Source: CAZNER01 sp964572065 (lineage in GTDB: Bacteria; Patescibacteriota; Dojkabacteria; JAHIVN01). Taken from it: 36,078 nucleotides of DNA. Below are positions 1 to 6,805 of the stretch, piece by piece. The position numbers and the translations under genes were made by a program. The stretch lies in assembly GCA_964572065.1 (NCBI GenBank), contig CAZNER010000012.1, positions 1 through 36,078 on the forward strand, given 5' to 3'. Within the stretch, counting starts at the first letter, position 1. Each line of letters begins with the position of its first letter. Under the pieces are notes generated by a model that saw only the letters and a list, made by a program, of their open reading frames with translations, searched no databases and was not told the origin of the DNA.

Positions 1-291
1 TATTGTAAAAAATGGTTGTTTTCTTTCTTTGTTTAAATTATTAAGTATTACATTTAGATTATCAAATTCTCTTATAGCTTTAGCTATAATTCCTTGATGA
101 TTTTTAGTTCTTGACATCTTCTTTAATTTATTTTTACCGATTTTTTTAATTCTTATTCCCTTTTTTTGTGCAAACGAAACTATTTCTTTAATTTTGTCGT
201 TTTTTACAATACTATGTTGGATAAATAGTATTGACACTTTTTTATTTGATCTCAAGAGTTCTTGAACTGGATTTCTTCCTTCTATTTGCAT
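1..291 (-). CDS. rlmB: 23S rRNA 2'-O-methyltransferase RlmB/TrmH family (N-terminal part, cut by window edge)
   Basis: The reverse strand from the ATG at 291 reads 97 codons to the window edge without a stop. It begins MQIEGRNPVQELL, the start signature of SpoU/TrmH-family 2'-O-ribose methyltransferases (the substrate-binding L7Ae-like domain before the knotted SAM domain), and has the conserved HQGI motif near residue 77. In RlmB this enzyme methylates G2251 of 23S rRNA. Only the N-terminal substrate-binding domain lies in the window; the catalytic SPOUT knot would follow beyond base 1, so the choice between RlmB and a paralogue acting on tRNA cannot be made here. It lies 41 nt downstream of tRNA-Thr(GGT) on the same strand and may be cotranscribed with it. 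No Shine-Dalgarno is seen. Confidence 0.85.
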   Translation of the reverse strand, partial: MQIEGRNPVQELLRSNKKVSILFIQHSIVKNDKIKEIVSFAQKKGIRIKKIGKNKLKKMSRTKNHQGIIAKAIREFDNLNVILNNLNKERKQPFFTI

Positions 292-332
292 ATTATTATT
301 TTTTTTTAGTATTCTAAAATTAATTTCTGGAA

Positions 333-409
333 TGGAGCCGAGGACGGGATTTGAACCCATGACCCCTCCCTTACCATGGGAGTGCTCTGACCAACTGAGC
401 TACCTCGGC
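333..409 (-). tRNA. tRNA-Thr (anticodon GGT)
   Basis: A full cloverleaf on the minus strand: acceptor stem GCCGAGG paired with CCTCGGC, D arm AGCTCAGTTGGTCAGAGC, anticodon stem CTCCC/GGGAG with loop ATGGTAA (anticodon GGT, reading ACC/ACT), TPsiC loop TTCAAAT, discriminator T. Unlike the other two tRNAs in this window, CCA is encoded directly after the discriminator (335-333). It is 77 nt long with CCA. Confidence 0.96.
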
Positions 410-462
410 AGTATCATTGCCGCCGAAAACTTTACCTGTTTATACTGAGAATGTTGAAGTAA

Positions 463-474
463 GCTACATCGGCA
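463..474 (-). repeat. Short copy of the 5' end of the neighbouring tRNA-Thr
   Basis: The 12-mer GCTACATCGGCA matches 399-410 (GCTACCTCGGCA), the acceptor and D-arm start of tRNA-Thr(GGT), at 11 of 12 bases. It may be the stump of a decayed tandem tRNA copy. The rest of a cloverleaf is not present, so this could be chance. Confidence 0.25.
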
Positions 475-631
475 ATATTACTTTTTTTAAGAACTAGACT
501 CGATTTTCCACTGTAAGGAACGTAAGTAAGGTTAATCTAACTTTATCTAACTTTTTTATTATACAATAATTTTGTTTTGATTGCAGTATTTATAAAGTAA
601 TAGTATGAAGAAAAATAGTTGAGTTATGAAG

Positions 632-1213
632 TTAAAAATTTTTATTAAAGTGTTTTTTGTAGATAGTATCTAATTTTTTAAATAACTTTTTCATACTCTT
701 ATCATTATAAATATTTTCTTCAGCCATATCTAAGCATTTTTGATTATTCTGTTGATTATCTTTATTACCGATCCCCAAATCTCGTTTGTTTATTTTCAGG
801 AATTTTTTATATGAATACTTCTCGTTATACTCAGCACGTGAAGTTATTCTTTTATACCGTGTCTTTATTGGAGCATCAATTGCTATTATTAATAATTGAT
901 TTTTAAATTTATTTTTCAACTCGTTTATTTCAAAGTGGTTTCTGATACTATCAATGACGTATTGTTTAGATGGATTTTTATTAAATTCCTTAATTGCTAT
1001 TTTAGCAAGAATGCTTAGTCCTTCTTTTCTTCTCATCTCATCACCCACATCTTGTAATAATGTTCTATTTTTATAGTCTAGACCTCTTTTTTCGATTTCG
1101 TTATATATAGCTATACTTAATCTATAGTAAGTAAATCCCTTTTGAGTGAAATATTTAGCGGCTGTTGTTTTACCTGCACCAATTGTAGATACGATAGCTA
1201 TATGCTTTTTCAT
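632..1213 (-). CDS. P-loop nucleoside/nucleotide kinase-like protein (193 aa)
   Basis: The ATG at 1213 (reverse strand) gives 193 residues. The N-terminus is a Walker A loop in which the first glycine is replaced: S9-T-I-G-A-G-K15-T16. After it come an alpha/beta core, an RxxS/RxxE-rich lid region (RYKRITSRAEYN) and a lysine-rich tail. The layout resembles the AAA_17/AAA_18 group of small kinases (dephospho-CoA kinase, adenylate or dNMP kinase-like); the substrate cannot be told. A longer open frame runs upstream to 1450, but the Walker A position fixes the start at 1213. A TTGCAT-16-TATAAT promoter ends only 9 nt before this ATG, implying a nearly leaderless transcript. pyrH is missing from its usual place in the window, so an NMP-kinase role is possible but unproven. 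Confidence 0.75.
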   Translation of the reverse strand: MKKHIAIVSTIGAGKTTAAKYFTQKGFTYYRLSIAIYNEIEKRGLDYKNRTLLQDVGDEMRRKEGLSILAKIAIKEFNKNPSKQYVIDSIRNHFEINELKNKFKNQLLIIAIDAPIKTRYKRITSRAEYNEKYSYKKFLKINKRDLGIGNKDNQQNNQKCLDMAEENIYNDKSMKKLFKKLDTIYKKHFNKNF

Positions 1214-1222
1214 TTGGGAGAT

Positions 1223-1250
1223 ATTATAGCAGTGGGGGATTGTTATGCAA
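1223..1250 (-). promoter_or_regulatory. Sigma70-type promoter of the P-loop kinase gene (leaderless type)
   Basis: On the minus strand, TTGCAT (1250-1245), a 16-nt spacer and TATAAT (1228-1223), with TG one base upstream of the -10 (extended -10). The expected start of transcription is around 1216, three bases or fewer from the ATG at 1213, so no ribosome-binding site can fit. Confidence 0.7.
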
Positions 1251-1351
1251 GGTTTTATAACAACTAATATATACATATAGATTAGCTTATTTGATAAAAT
1301 TGAGAGAATATATTTTAATATATTAAATAATGGGTAAAGAATTATCACAAA

Positions 1352-1636
1352 GTGAAAGAGATAGATAGAATTTTGGTACCTGGTGGAGTCTTGAAAGCTT
1401 CTTTTCAGCCTCATGATTTTTATGATGAAAAATATAAGTTTAGTACTCATGATGAGTTTTCTAAAATATTGAGGAGTCTTGGATATGATATTTCTATAGT
1501 AGAAAATGAAGGAGGTAGAGTTGAGGTTTTATTAGCTGTAAAACCGGGAGGCACAATATATTATTCTGCTAAGAAACTTATGGAAGAAGATAAAAGAGAT
1601 TGGGAAGAACAAGTAAAAGAAGATAAAACTATATAA
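1352..1636 (+). pseudogene. C-terminal remnant of a class I SAM-dependent methyltransferase
   Basis: The frame starts at a GTG (1352) directly in the sequence KEIDRILVPGG, which matches the motif just after strand 4 of class I methyltransferases (typically xEixRVLkPGG). It continues with a plausible strand 5 and C-terminal helix (HDEFSKILRSLGYD). The SAM-binding N-terminal half is absent. The upstream in-frame sequence reaches a stop at 1328, and an ATG at 1330 is in another frame and stops after 12 codons. It is a single plus-strand gene between minus-strand genes. I read it as a decayed fragment; a short functional protein of 94 aa cannot be excluded. Confidence 0.55.
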
Positions 1637-1643
1637 TTTTTAT

Positions 1644-1661
1644 AAAAAACTTCGATTTTTT
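1644..1661. terminator. Possible bidirectional A/T-stem terminator
   Basis: AAAAAA (1644-1649), a six-base centre CTTCGA, and TTTTTT (1656-1661) form a short A:U hairpin between two convergent units: the methyltransferase remnant on the plus strand and tRNA-Tyr on the minus strand. The stem is A:U only, so it is weak, and its identity as a terminator is uncertain. Confidence 0.3.
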
Positions 1662-1667
1662 GTGGAA

Positions 1668-1750
1668 TCCAGGGGGCAGGATTTGAACCCGCGAAGGCTT
1701 ACGCCAGCAGATTTACAGTCTGCCCCGTTTGACCACTTCGGTACCCCTGG
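1668..1750 (-). tRNA. tRNA-Tyr (anticodon GTA), class II, with C1:G72
   Basis: Minus strand: acceptor CCAGGGG paired with CCCCTGG, T8-A9, anticodon stem GCAGA/TCTGC with loop CTGTAAA (anticodon GTA), a long variable arm containing GGCGTAAGCC, TPsiC loop TTCAAAT, discriminator A at 1668. The long variable arm is the bacterial tRNA-Tyr type. The first pair is C1:G72, where bacterial tRNA-Tyr normally has G1:C72 and archaeal and eukaryotic tRNA-Tyr has C1:G72. CCA is not encoded at the 3' end (TTCCA follows the discriminator). Confidence 0.93.
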
Positions 1751-1785
1751 TATATGATTGTTAACTTTTATTCAAATTCTTAGAG

Positions 1786-1858
1786 AGCCGAGAGCGAGAT
1801 TCGAACTCACGACCTACGGTTTACAAAACCGTTGCTCTAACCACTGAGCTATCTCGGC
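1786..1858 (-). tRNA. tRNA-Thr (anticodon TGT)
   Basis: Minus strand: acceptor GCCGAGA paired with TCTCGGC, D arm AGCTCAGTGGTTAGAGC, anticodon stem ACGGT/ACCGT with loop TTTGTAA (anticodon TGT, reading ACA and probably ACG), TPsiC loop TTCGAAT, discriminator T. CCA is not encoded (CTC follows). It lies 35 nt from tRNA-Tyr on the same strand, probably in one transcript. Confidence 0.95.
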
Positions 1859-1935
1859 TTGTAGCTATAAGTTAATGTATTATATATTACATTATTCTCA
1901 TTAATCAACCTTTATTTTTCTAAATACAAAAAGAA

Positions 1936-2090
1936 ACCCTACATTACCGTTGTTGGAAGCAAATTGACCCCCACTTTACAAGTGGGTACCCTCAATTCTG
2001 GACAACAAGTGCACAGAACGATTTTGGGTTCCCGTAAGGGTTTGTATCAGGCTCAATTTTAACTTCCTACGTTATCGATTAATGTAGGGT
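1936..2090 (-). ncRNA. Unassigned structured RNA candidate (closed by an 11-bp helix)
   Basis: This stretch codes for nothing but folds convincingly. Helix P1 is 11 perfect pairs (1936-1946 with 2080-2090). Helix P2 pairs 1955-1959 with 2063-2067 and 1961-1967 with 2053-2059. Inside P2 are a 7-bp hairpin with a 3-nt loop (1970-1976/1980-1986), a 5-bp hairpin (1996-2000/2014-2018) perhaps extended by 1989-1991/2026-2028, and a small CCC/GGG hairpin (2031-2040). G+C is clearly above the flanks. Strand is uncertain. The minus strand is favoured because P1 is followed there by TTTCTTTTT, and it would lead into the tRNA-Thr/tRNA-Tyr unit; on the plus strand the last hairpin would have a GUAA (GNRA) loop and the RNA would precede rpmB. 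I do not recognise SRP RNA, tmRNA, 5S or RNase P signatures. A divergent 6S RNA is possible. Confidence 0.6.
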
Positions 2091-2194
2091 AATCATAGTA
2101 TAGCATAAATATAAAATATAAAAAATACAATTTAGAGTTTTTTTTAATTACTTTTGTTTAATTAATCCTCACTATGAATATAAAAAATAATTGA

Positions 2195-2224
2195 TTCTTG
2201 ATAAAAATAAAAATGTGTTATAAT
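2195..2224 (+). promoter_or_regulatory. Promoter of rpmB (extended -10)
   Basis: TTCTTG (2195-2200), an 18-nt spacer and TATAAT (2219-2224), with TG one base before the -10. The expected transcript starts near 2231, giving a leader of about 35 nt before the rpmB ATG. The -35 match is weak; the extended -10 carries the call. Confidence 0.55.
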
Positions 2225-2265
2225 ATACAACGATTTCTATGATTTTAATTTAAGTTGTTTTCAAT

Positions 2266-2481
2266 ATGAGTAGGCAATGTTTTTTTTGTAAAAAGAAGGT
2301 AGAGTTTGGTGGCAGTAGAAGGCATAAATATGGGGGTGGATGGGAGTATAGGGCTCAAAGGACTTCTAGAAAATTTAAACCGAACTTAAGAAAGATAAAA
2401 ATTGAGAAAGACGGAAAGGTCCAAACAGTGGATATTTGCATGAAATGTTATAAAAAGATGAGAAAAAAAGAAGAAAAATAA
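2266..2481 (+). CDS. rpmB: 50S ribosomal protein bL28
   Basis: This 71-aa basic protein has the L28 layout: MSRQCFFCKKK at the N-terminus, a GG-containing loop and the diagnostic RTSRKFKPNLRKIKI segment (residues 33-47). It carries two CxxC pairs, C5-C8 and C58-C61, so it is the zinc-binding form of L28. It is a structural protein of the large subunit near the E site. It stands alone behind its own promoter; the usual partner rpmG is not next to it. The following mreB starts 118 nt later with its own weak promoter, so rpmB is probably monocistronic. No Shine-Dalgarno precedes the ATG. Confidence 0.93.
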   Translation: MSRQCFFCKKKVEFGGSRRHKYGGGWEYRAQRTSRKFKPNLRKIKIEKDGKVQTVDICMKCYKKMRKKEEK

Positions 2482-2516
2482 TTTTAATGAATTTCTATTT
2501 TCTCATTTAGAGGTGA

Positions 2517-2544
2517 TTGAATTATTAAAATATTAAATTATAGA
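2517..2544 (+). promoter_or_regulatory. Putative promoter of the mreB operon
   Basis: TTGAAT (2517-2522), a 16-nt spacer and TATAGA (2539-2544), about 55 nt upstream of the mreB ATG. In such A+T-rich sequence chance matches are common, so this is tentative. Confidence 0.4.
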
Positions 2545-2599
2545 CCACATATAGATTTTTTGAATTCGTATTCATTGTTAAATTTAAGTTAATTAAATA

Positions 2600-3655
2600 A
2601 TGAATTTTATCGATAGTTTATGGGGATTAGTGACCAATGATATTGGAATAGATTTGGGGACTACGAAGACAATGGCTACTGTTAAAGGTAAGGGGATAAT
2701 AATAAAAGAGCCCTCTGTTGTAGCTTTAAATAAAAATACAAAACAGATACTTGCAGTAGGAGCTGAAGCAAGAAGAATGATTGGTCGTACTCCAGCCAAT
2801 ATTGTTGCAGTTAAACCTCTTAGTGATGGAGTGATATCTGATTTTGATACAACTGAGGCAATGATTAGATATTTTATTAGAAAGGCTCATGAAGGGGACA
2901 TAAAATCATTTAAAATCCCGAGACCTCGAGTTGTAGTTGGAGTACCTTCGATTGTTACTGAAGTTGAATCCAGAGCAGTTATTGATGCAGCGTTATCTGC
3001 TGGTGCTAGAAAAGCCTACGTTATAGAAGAGTCTATGGCTGCTACTATTGGCGCTGATTTACCAATTGAAGATGCTTCTGGTAATATGGTTGTGGATATA
3101 GGAGGCGGTACTACTGATATTGCGATTATTTCCTTAGGAGGAATAGTCGTTGATAAAACAATTCGTACTGCTGGAGTAGAGATGGATGAAGAAATTGTTG
3201 ATTTTGCAAGGCATAAATATAATTTATTAATTGGAGAAAGGACTGCAGAGAATATTAAAATTGCTATTGGATCAGCTGCCCCTCTAAAGAAAGAAAAGGA
3301 GATAAATATGAGAGGAAGAGATCTTGTTTCTGGGCTTCCAAAAGATATTAAAGTAAGCAGTGTCGAGATAAGAGAAGTTTTAATGAAACCGCTAGGTGAT
3401 ATAGCAGATGCTGTAAAAGATGCTATCGAGTCTACACCTCCTGAGTTGTTATCAGATATATTAGAAAAGGGAATAATGTTTGCCGGAGGTGGTTCGTTGT
3501 TAAGGGGTATTGACAGGTATTTTTCAAAAAAGCTAAAAACTCCTGTTAATGTCGCAGAAGATCCTATATCGTGTGTTGTTAAGGGAGCAGGAAAAGTATT
3601 GGAAGATATCGATTTATTGAGTAAAGTACAAGTTGTTGGTGAGGAATGGATTTAA
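2600..3655 (+). CDS. mreB: Rod shape-determining protein MreB (actin-like)
   Basis: A full-length 351-aa bacterial actin. Visible signatures: the phosphate-1 loop IGIDLGTTKT (residues 16-25), the phosphate-2 motif DIGGGTTD (about 165-172), the adenosine-binding GGGSLLRGID near residue 297, and the MreB-typical EESMAATIGADL around residue 142. MreB polymerises on the inner face of the membrane and positions the elongation machinery of cell-wall synthesis. The first gene of mreB-mreC-mreD-mrdA, it is 20 nt from mreC. The organism should therefore be rod-shaped or at least use lateral wall synthesis. The start ATG at 2600 lacks a Shine-Dalgarno; the preceding ~50 nt are almost only A and T. Confidence 0.97.
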   Translation: MNFIDSLWGLVTNDIGIDLGTTKTMATVKGKGIIIKEPSVVALNKNTKQILAVGAEARRMIGRTPANIVAVKPLSDGVISDFDTTEAMIRYFIRKAHEGDIKSFKIPRPRVVVGVPSIVTEVESRAVIDAALSAGARKAYVIEESMAATIGADLPIEDASGNMVVDIGGGTTDIAIISLGGIVVDKTIRTAGVEMDEEIVDFARHKYNLLIGERTAENIKIAIGSAAPLKKEKEINMRGRDLVSGLPKDIKVSSVEIREVLMKPLGDIADAVKDAIESTPPELLSDILEKGIMFAGGGSLLRGIDRYFSKKLKTPVNVAEDPISCVVKGAGKVLEDIDLLSKVQVVGEEWI

Positions 3656-3675
3656 TTTTTTCTTAATAAATTCTG

Positions 3676-4491
3676 ATGGACTTTGATAATTTTAAAACTA
3701 GGATTATTACTATAATAATTACAATTGTATTCGGGATTTTATTGTTACTTTTAGATAGTGTTGGTGTAGTATCGGGTATTTATAGTCTTACTTCTGTAGC
3801 TACCATACCTTTTAGATTAGAGCTTAGGAAAGTGTCTTTGAAGGCAAACGATATTTTAGGAGCTGTATCTCAGATTTCAGAAATCAAAAAAGAAAATGAG
3901 AAATTAAAACAAGAGAAATTAACTTTAATTGAGCAAGTTTCAGAATTAGAGGCAATAAAATTAGAGAACGAGAACTTAAAAGAACAGCTAAGTCTAAAGG
4001 AGATGAAAATTGACCCTTGGATTTTGGAAGCAAGAGTGATCAGAAGTGACGCTACATATGATAATACATTACAAGTAAATGTAGGATCGTCAGATGGTGT
4101 AAAAGAAGGGGATATAGCGGTTTTTGGCGGATATGCCATCGGCGTAGTTAAAACAGTTGATAAATATTTTTGTAAGGTTATACTTATTACATCAAATTTA
4201 AGTAATATTCCTGTTAGGGGACAGACTGATAGAGCATTAGGGCTAGTACAGGGGGATGTAGGTATGACTTTAAAAATGATAGATATTTTACCGGATGAAA
4301 ATATTGAAGAGGGGGAGATCGTTGTTACTTCGGGTGTGGAAAGTAAATATCCAGCCGGATTAATAATTGGGATAGTGAGTAGTGTTAATAATAATCCTGC
4401 TAGTGCTACTCAAGAGGCATATATTAATTTGCAATTAGATTTTACAAAATTAGATTATATTTATGTTATTAGAGGACAGGATAATATATGA
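3676..4491 (+). CDS. mreC: Rod shape-determining protein MreC
   Basis: A 271-aa protein with one N-terminal membrane segment (about residues 10-33), then a coiled coil rich in Glu/Lys/Leu heptads (about 65-108), then the beta-rich MreC domain beginning near WILEARVIRSDA and including NVGSSDGVKEGD and GLVQGDVG. MreC sits outside the membrane and couples MreB filaments to the PBP2/RodA elongasome. It follows mreB by 20 nt and its stop overlaps the mreD start by 4 nt (ATGA), the mark of translational coupling. Length and domain order are normal for the family. Identity rests on domain layout plus context. Confidence 0.93.
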   Translation: MDFDNFKTRIITIIITIVFGILLLLLDSVGVVSGIYSLTSVATIPFRLELRKVSLKANDILGAVSQISEIKKENEKLKQEKLTLIEQVSELEAIKLENENLKEQLSLKEMKIDPWILEARVIRSDATYDNTLQVNVGSSDGVKEGDIAVFGGYAIGVVKTVDKYFCKVILITSNLSNIPVRGQTDRALGLVQGDVGMTLKMIDILPDENIEEGEIVVTSGVESKYPAGLIIGIVSSVNNNPASATQEAYINLQLDFTKLDYIYVIRGQDNI

Positions 4492-4970
4492 TTATAATTA
4501 TTTTATTAGTATCATTATTTATAATTATATTTGAAGTTTCTTTTAGAGAAGTTTTATTATTTAGTGATATAAGTATTGTTTTTATTCTTGTAAATTTATT
4601 CTATTGGTCAAAAAAATATAAATCAGCAATTTTATCTGGAATTTTATCAGCAGTTTTTATAGATTTGATGTTACAAAACAAACTTGGTGAAACTTTATTA
4701 TCGATTTTTATACCTATTCTTATTCTAAGCTTTTTTGATAATATTTTACGTATCGAAAGTAAATTGAGTAAAATTGTTTTTTCATTGCTCAGTACTGCTT
4801 CTTCAATTTTTATTTCCGATTTTTTACTAAAACTTGTCTTTTTAGGAAGTCAGTTTTCAATACTTAGTGTATTTAAACGGATTATTATTTCCTGTGTAGT
4901 ATTGTTAGTATTAAGTTTAATAATAAATAGTATCAGTTTAAATAATAAAAAGGTGAGTAAATATATATGA
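4488..4970 (+). CDS. mreD: Rod shape-determining protein MreD (integral membrane)
   Basis: A very hydrophobic 160-aa protein with about five predicted membrane segments and almost no soluble part, matching MreD in size and topology. The sequence itself is poorly conserved, as usual for MreD, so the call leans on its place between mreC and PBP2. It overlaps both neighbours by 4 nt (ATGA junctions at 4488 and 4967), so the three proteins are probably made in coupled amounts. A motif-like SGILSAVFIDLM (around residues 49-60) resembles the GFxxGLxxD signature seen in MreD. Confidence 0.85.
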   Translation: MIIIILLVSLFIIIFEVSFREVLLFSDISIVFILVNLFYWSKKYKSAILSGILSAVFIDLMLQNKLGETLLSIFIPILILSFFDNILRIESKLSKIVFSLLSTASSIFISDFLLKLVFLGSQFSILSVFKRIIISCVVLLVLSLIINSISLNNKKVSKYI

Positions 4971-6805
4971 GTGATATTTTTATTAAAGATAAAAGAAAAA
5001 TTAATTACCGTTTCCTGCTATTGTATTTAACAATCACATTCTTATTCGGAGTTTTATTTGTAAATTTGGTGAATCTTCAGATAGTTGAAGGAAATGAGAA
5101 TTTATTTTTATCTTCAACTATTAAGACTTCAGAAGTTGTTGTTAGAGCTCCAAGAGGGTTAATATATGATAGAGATGGCGATTTGTTAGTTGTAAATAAG
5201 CCTTCTTTTGAAGTTGTTATTAATTTAGAGCAATTACCAATAGAAAGAGAAGATGAGATAATGTCTAATATTTCAGAAATAATCGAAGTTGATAGGGAAG
5301 AATTGTGGGCTGAGTTTTATAAGAAAGCATATGATGATGAAGGAGAGAGGATAGTCGTTTCTCAGGTGAACTTGGTTAAAGATATAACTAGGGACCAGAT
5401 GGTATCAATATCATCTAGAAATGAAGAATTACCTGGAGTTTTTATAGAAATGGGAACATCAAGGGAATATATTGGAGATGAGACTTATTCTCATGTAGTT
5501 GGTTATGTAAGAGAAGTCTCGAGTAGTGAGTTGGAATCAGGAGATTATTTTTCTGGTGATATAATCGGATCCGTTGGTTTGGAGGCGTATTACGATTCAA
5601 TATTAAGAGGAACGAATGGAAAAAGAATTATTGAAAATGATAGAAATGATACAACTGTAAGAGAATTAATGCCTGTTGAAGCTTTTTCTGGTGACAGTAT
5701 ACAAATATCGATTGATTCTAAAATGCAAGAGAAGATGACAGAGATTCTTGGTGCTGGAATAGAGAGAAATGGAGCTGACGGAGGAGTTGCAATAATTATG
5801 GATGTAACTAATGGAGAAATACTAACTTTAGTAAGTCTACCTGCTTTTAATCCAAATGATATAGTCAGGGGTTTGTCCTCGGATGAATATTTAAGTTTAA
5901 GCAGTGATTCTTCTTTACCTTTATATAATAGGGCGGTTTCTATGACTCAGCCGCCTGGTTCTACTTTTAAAACGGTCGTTGCTGTTGCTGCACTTCAAGA
6001 AAGTGTTATTGATGAATCTACTATTTTTAACAGTGAGGGATGTATGGAATTAAGTGAAGGATACGAATTCTGTGAAGTGGGTAAAGCACCTTTAGGAAAG
6101 TTGAATATTTATCAAGCTTTAACACGTTCAAGTAATATTTATTTTTGTAATACAATGTTAAGACTAGGGATAGACGCTCTAAATAATTATACAGATGATT
6201 TTGGTTTAGGACAGTATACGGGAATAGATTTACCTGGAGAGCAGAAAGGGGTTGTTTCATCAAAGGAAATAAAGAAGGATCTACAAGGAGAGGAATGGTA
6301 TCTTGGAGATTCATGTAATACTGTTATTGGGCAGGGTCTTATGAGAGTTACCCCTATCCAGATGGTATCATGGATGTCGGCGATAGCAAATGGTGGTATA
6401 ATGTATAAGCCTCACTTGTTAGTGGCAGTTATGGATGAAAATTCCGAAGTAAAAGAGGCGGTTACCCCAGAAGTAATTAATTCATTGCCGGTTGATTCAG
6501 AGAATTTAGATATAATTAAAGAAGGTATGCATCTTGTCGTAAATGATCCATGGGGAAGTGCTTTCCCTTTGAGAGGTTTGGAATCTGATCCAGCCGCAAA
6601 AACTGGTTCCGCTGAATCTTATAGAAAGGTTAATGGACGATTTGAGAAGCAAGGGCATTCTTGGGTAGGGGGATTTTTCCCATATGAGAATCCCCGCTAT
6701 ACTTTTGTTGTTTATTTGGAATTCGGCGGGTGGGGATATAAATCTGCAGAGGTTATGAGGGATTTTTTAAAATGGTATGATGGCGAATATTATACACAAC
6801 AATAG
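4967..6805 (+). CDS. mrdA: Penicillin-binding protein 2 (class B transpeptidase)
   Basis: A 612-aa class B PBP. One membrane anchor near residues 17-38 is followed by the dimerisation/pedestal region containing VRAPRGLIYDRDG (around 58-70), then the transpeptidase domain. All three active-site motifs are present: SxxK at S332-K335 (GSTFK), SxN at S388-S389-N390, and KTG at K545-G547. It crosslinks peptidoglycan during lateral wall growth with RodA and MreCD; rodA is not in the window. It is coupled to mreD (4-nt overlap) and its 3' end overlaps dprA by 29 nt. It should be targeted by beta-lactams, since the motifs are canonical. Confidence 0.96.
   Translation: MSDIFIKDKRKINYRFLLLYLTITFLFGVLFVNLVNLQIVEGNENLFLSSTIKTSEVVVRAPRGLIYDRDGDLLVVNKPSFEVVINLEQLPIEREDEIMSNISEIIEVDREELWAEFYKKAYDDEGERIVVSQVNLVKDITRDQMVSISSRNEELPGVFIEMGTSREYIGDETYSHVVGYVREVSSSELESGDYFSGDIIGSVGLEAYYDSILRGTNGKRIIENDRNDTTVRELMPVEAFSGDSIQISIDSKMQEKMTEILGAGIERNGADGGVAIIMDVTNGEILTLVSLPAFNPNDIVRGLSSDEYLSLSSDSSLPLYNRAVSMTQPPGSTFKTVVAVAALQESVIDESTIFNSEGCMELSEGYEFCEVGKAPLGKLNIYQALTRSSNIYFCNTMLRLGIDALNNYTDDFGLGQYTGIDLPGEQKGVVSSKEIKKDLQGEEWYLGDSCNTVIGQGLMRVTPIQMVSWMSAIANGGIMYKPHLLVAVMDENSEVKEAVTPEVINSLPVDSENLDIIKEGMHLVVNDPWGSAFPLRGLESDPAAKTGSAESYRKVNGRFEKQGHSWVGGFFPYENPRYTFVVYLEFGGWGYKSAEVMRDFLKWYDGEYYTQQ

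Noticed and set aside
1214..1450. An N-terminal extension of the P-loop kinase frame beyond 1213.
   Set aside because: The extension is hydrophobic and unlike the family, and it runs through the promoter. The Walker A loop begins nine residues after the 1213 ATG, as expected.
1936..2090. SRP RNA, 5S rRNA, tmRNA, RNase P RNA or T-box identity for the structured RNA.
   Set aside because: The SRP core, 5S arms, tmRNA tRNA-like end, RNase P P4 set and T-box TGGNACC motif were looked for and not found. One ACAGAA string is not enough for RNase P. 6S RNA stays open.
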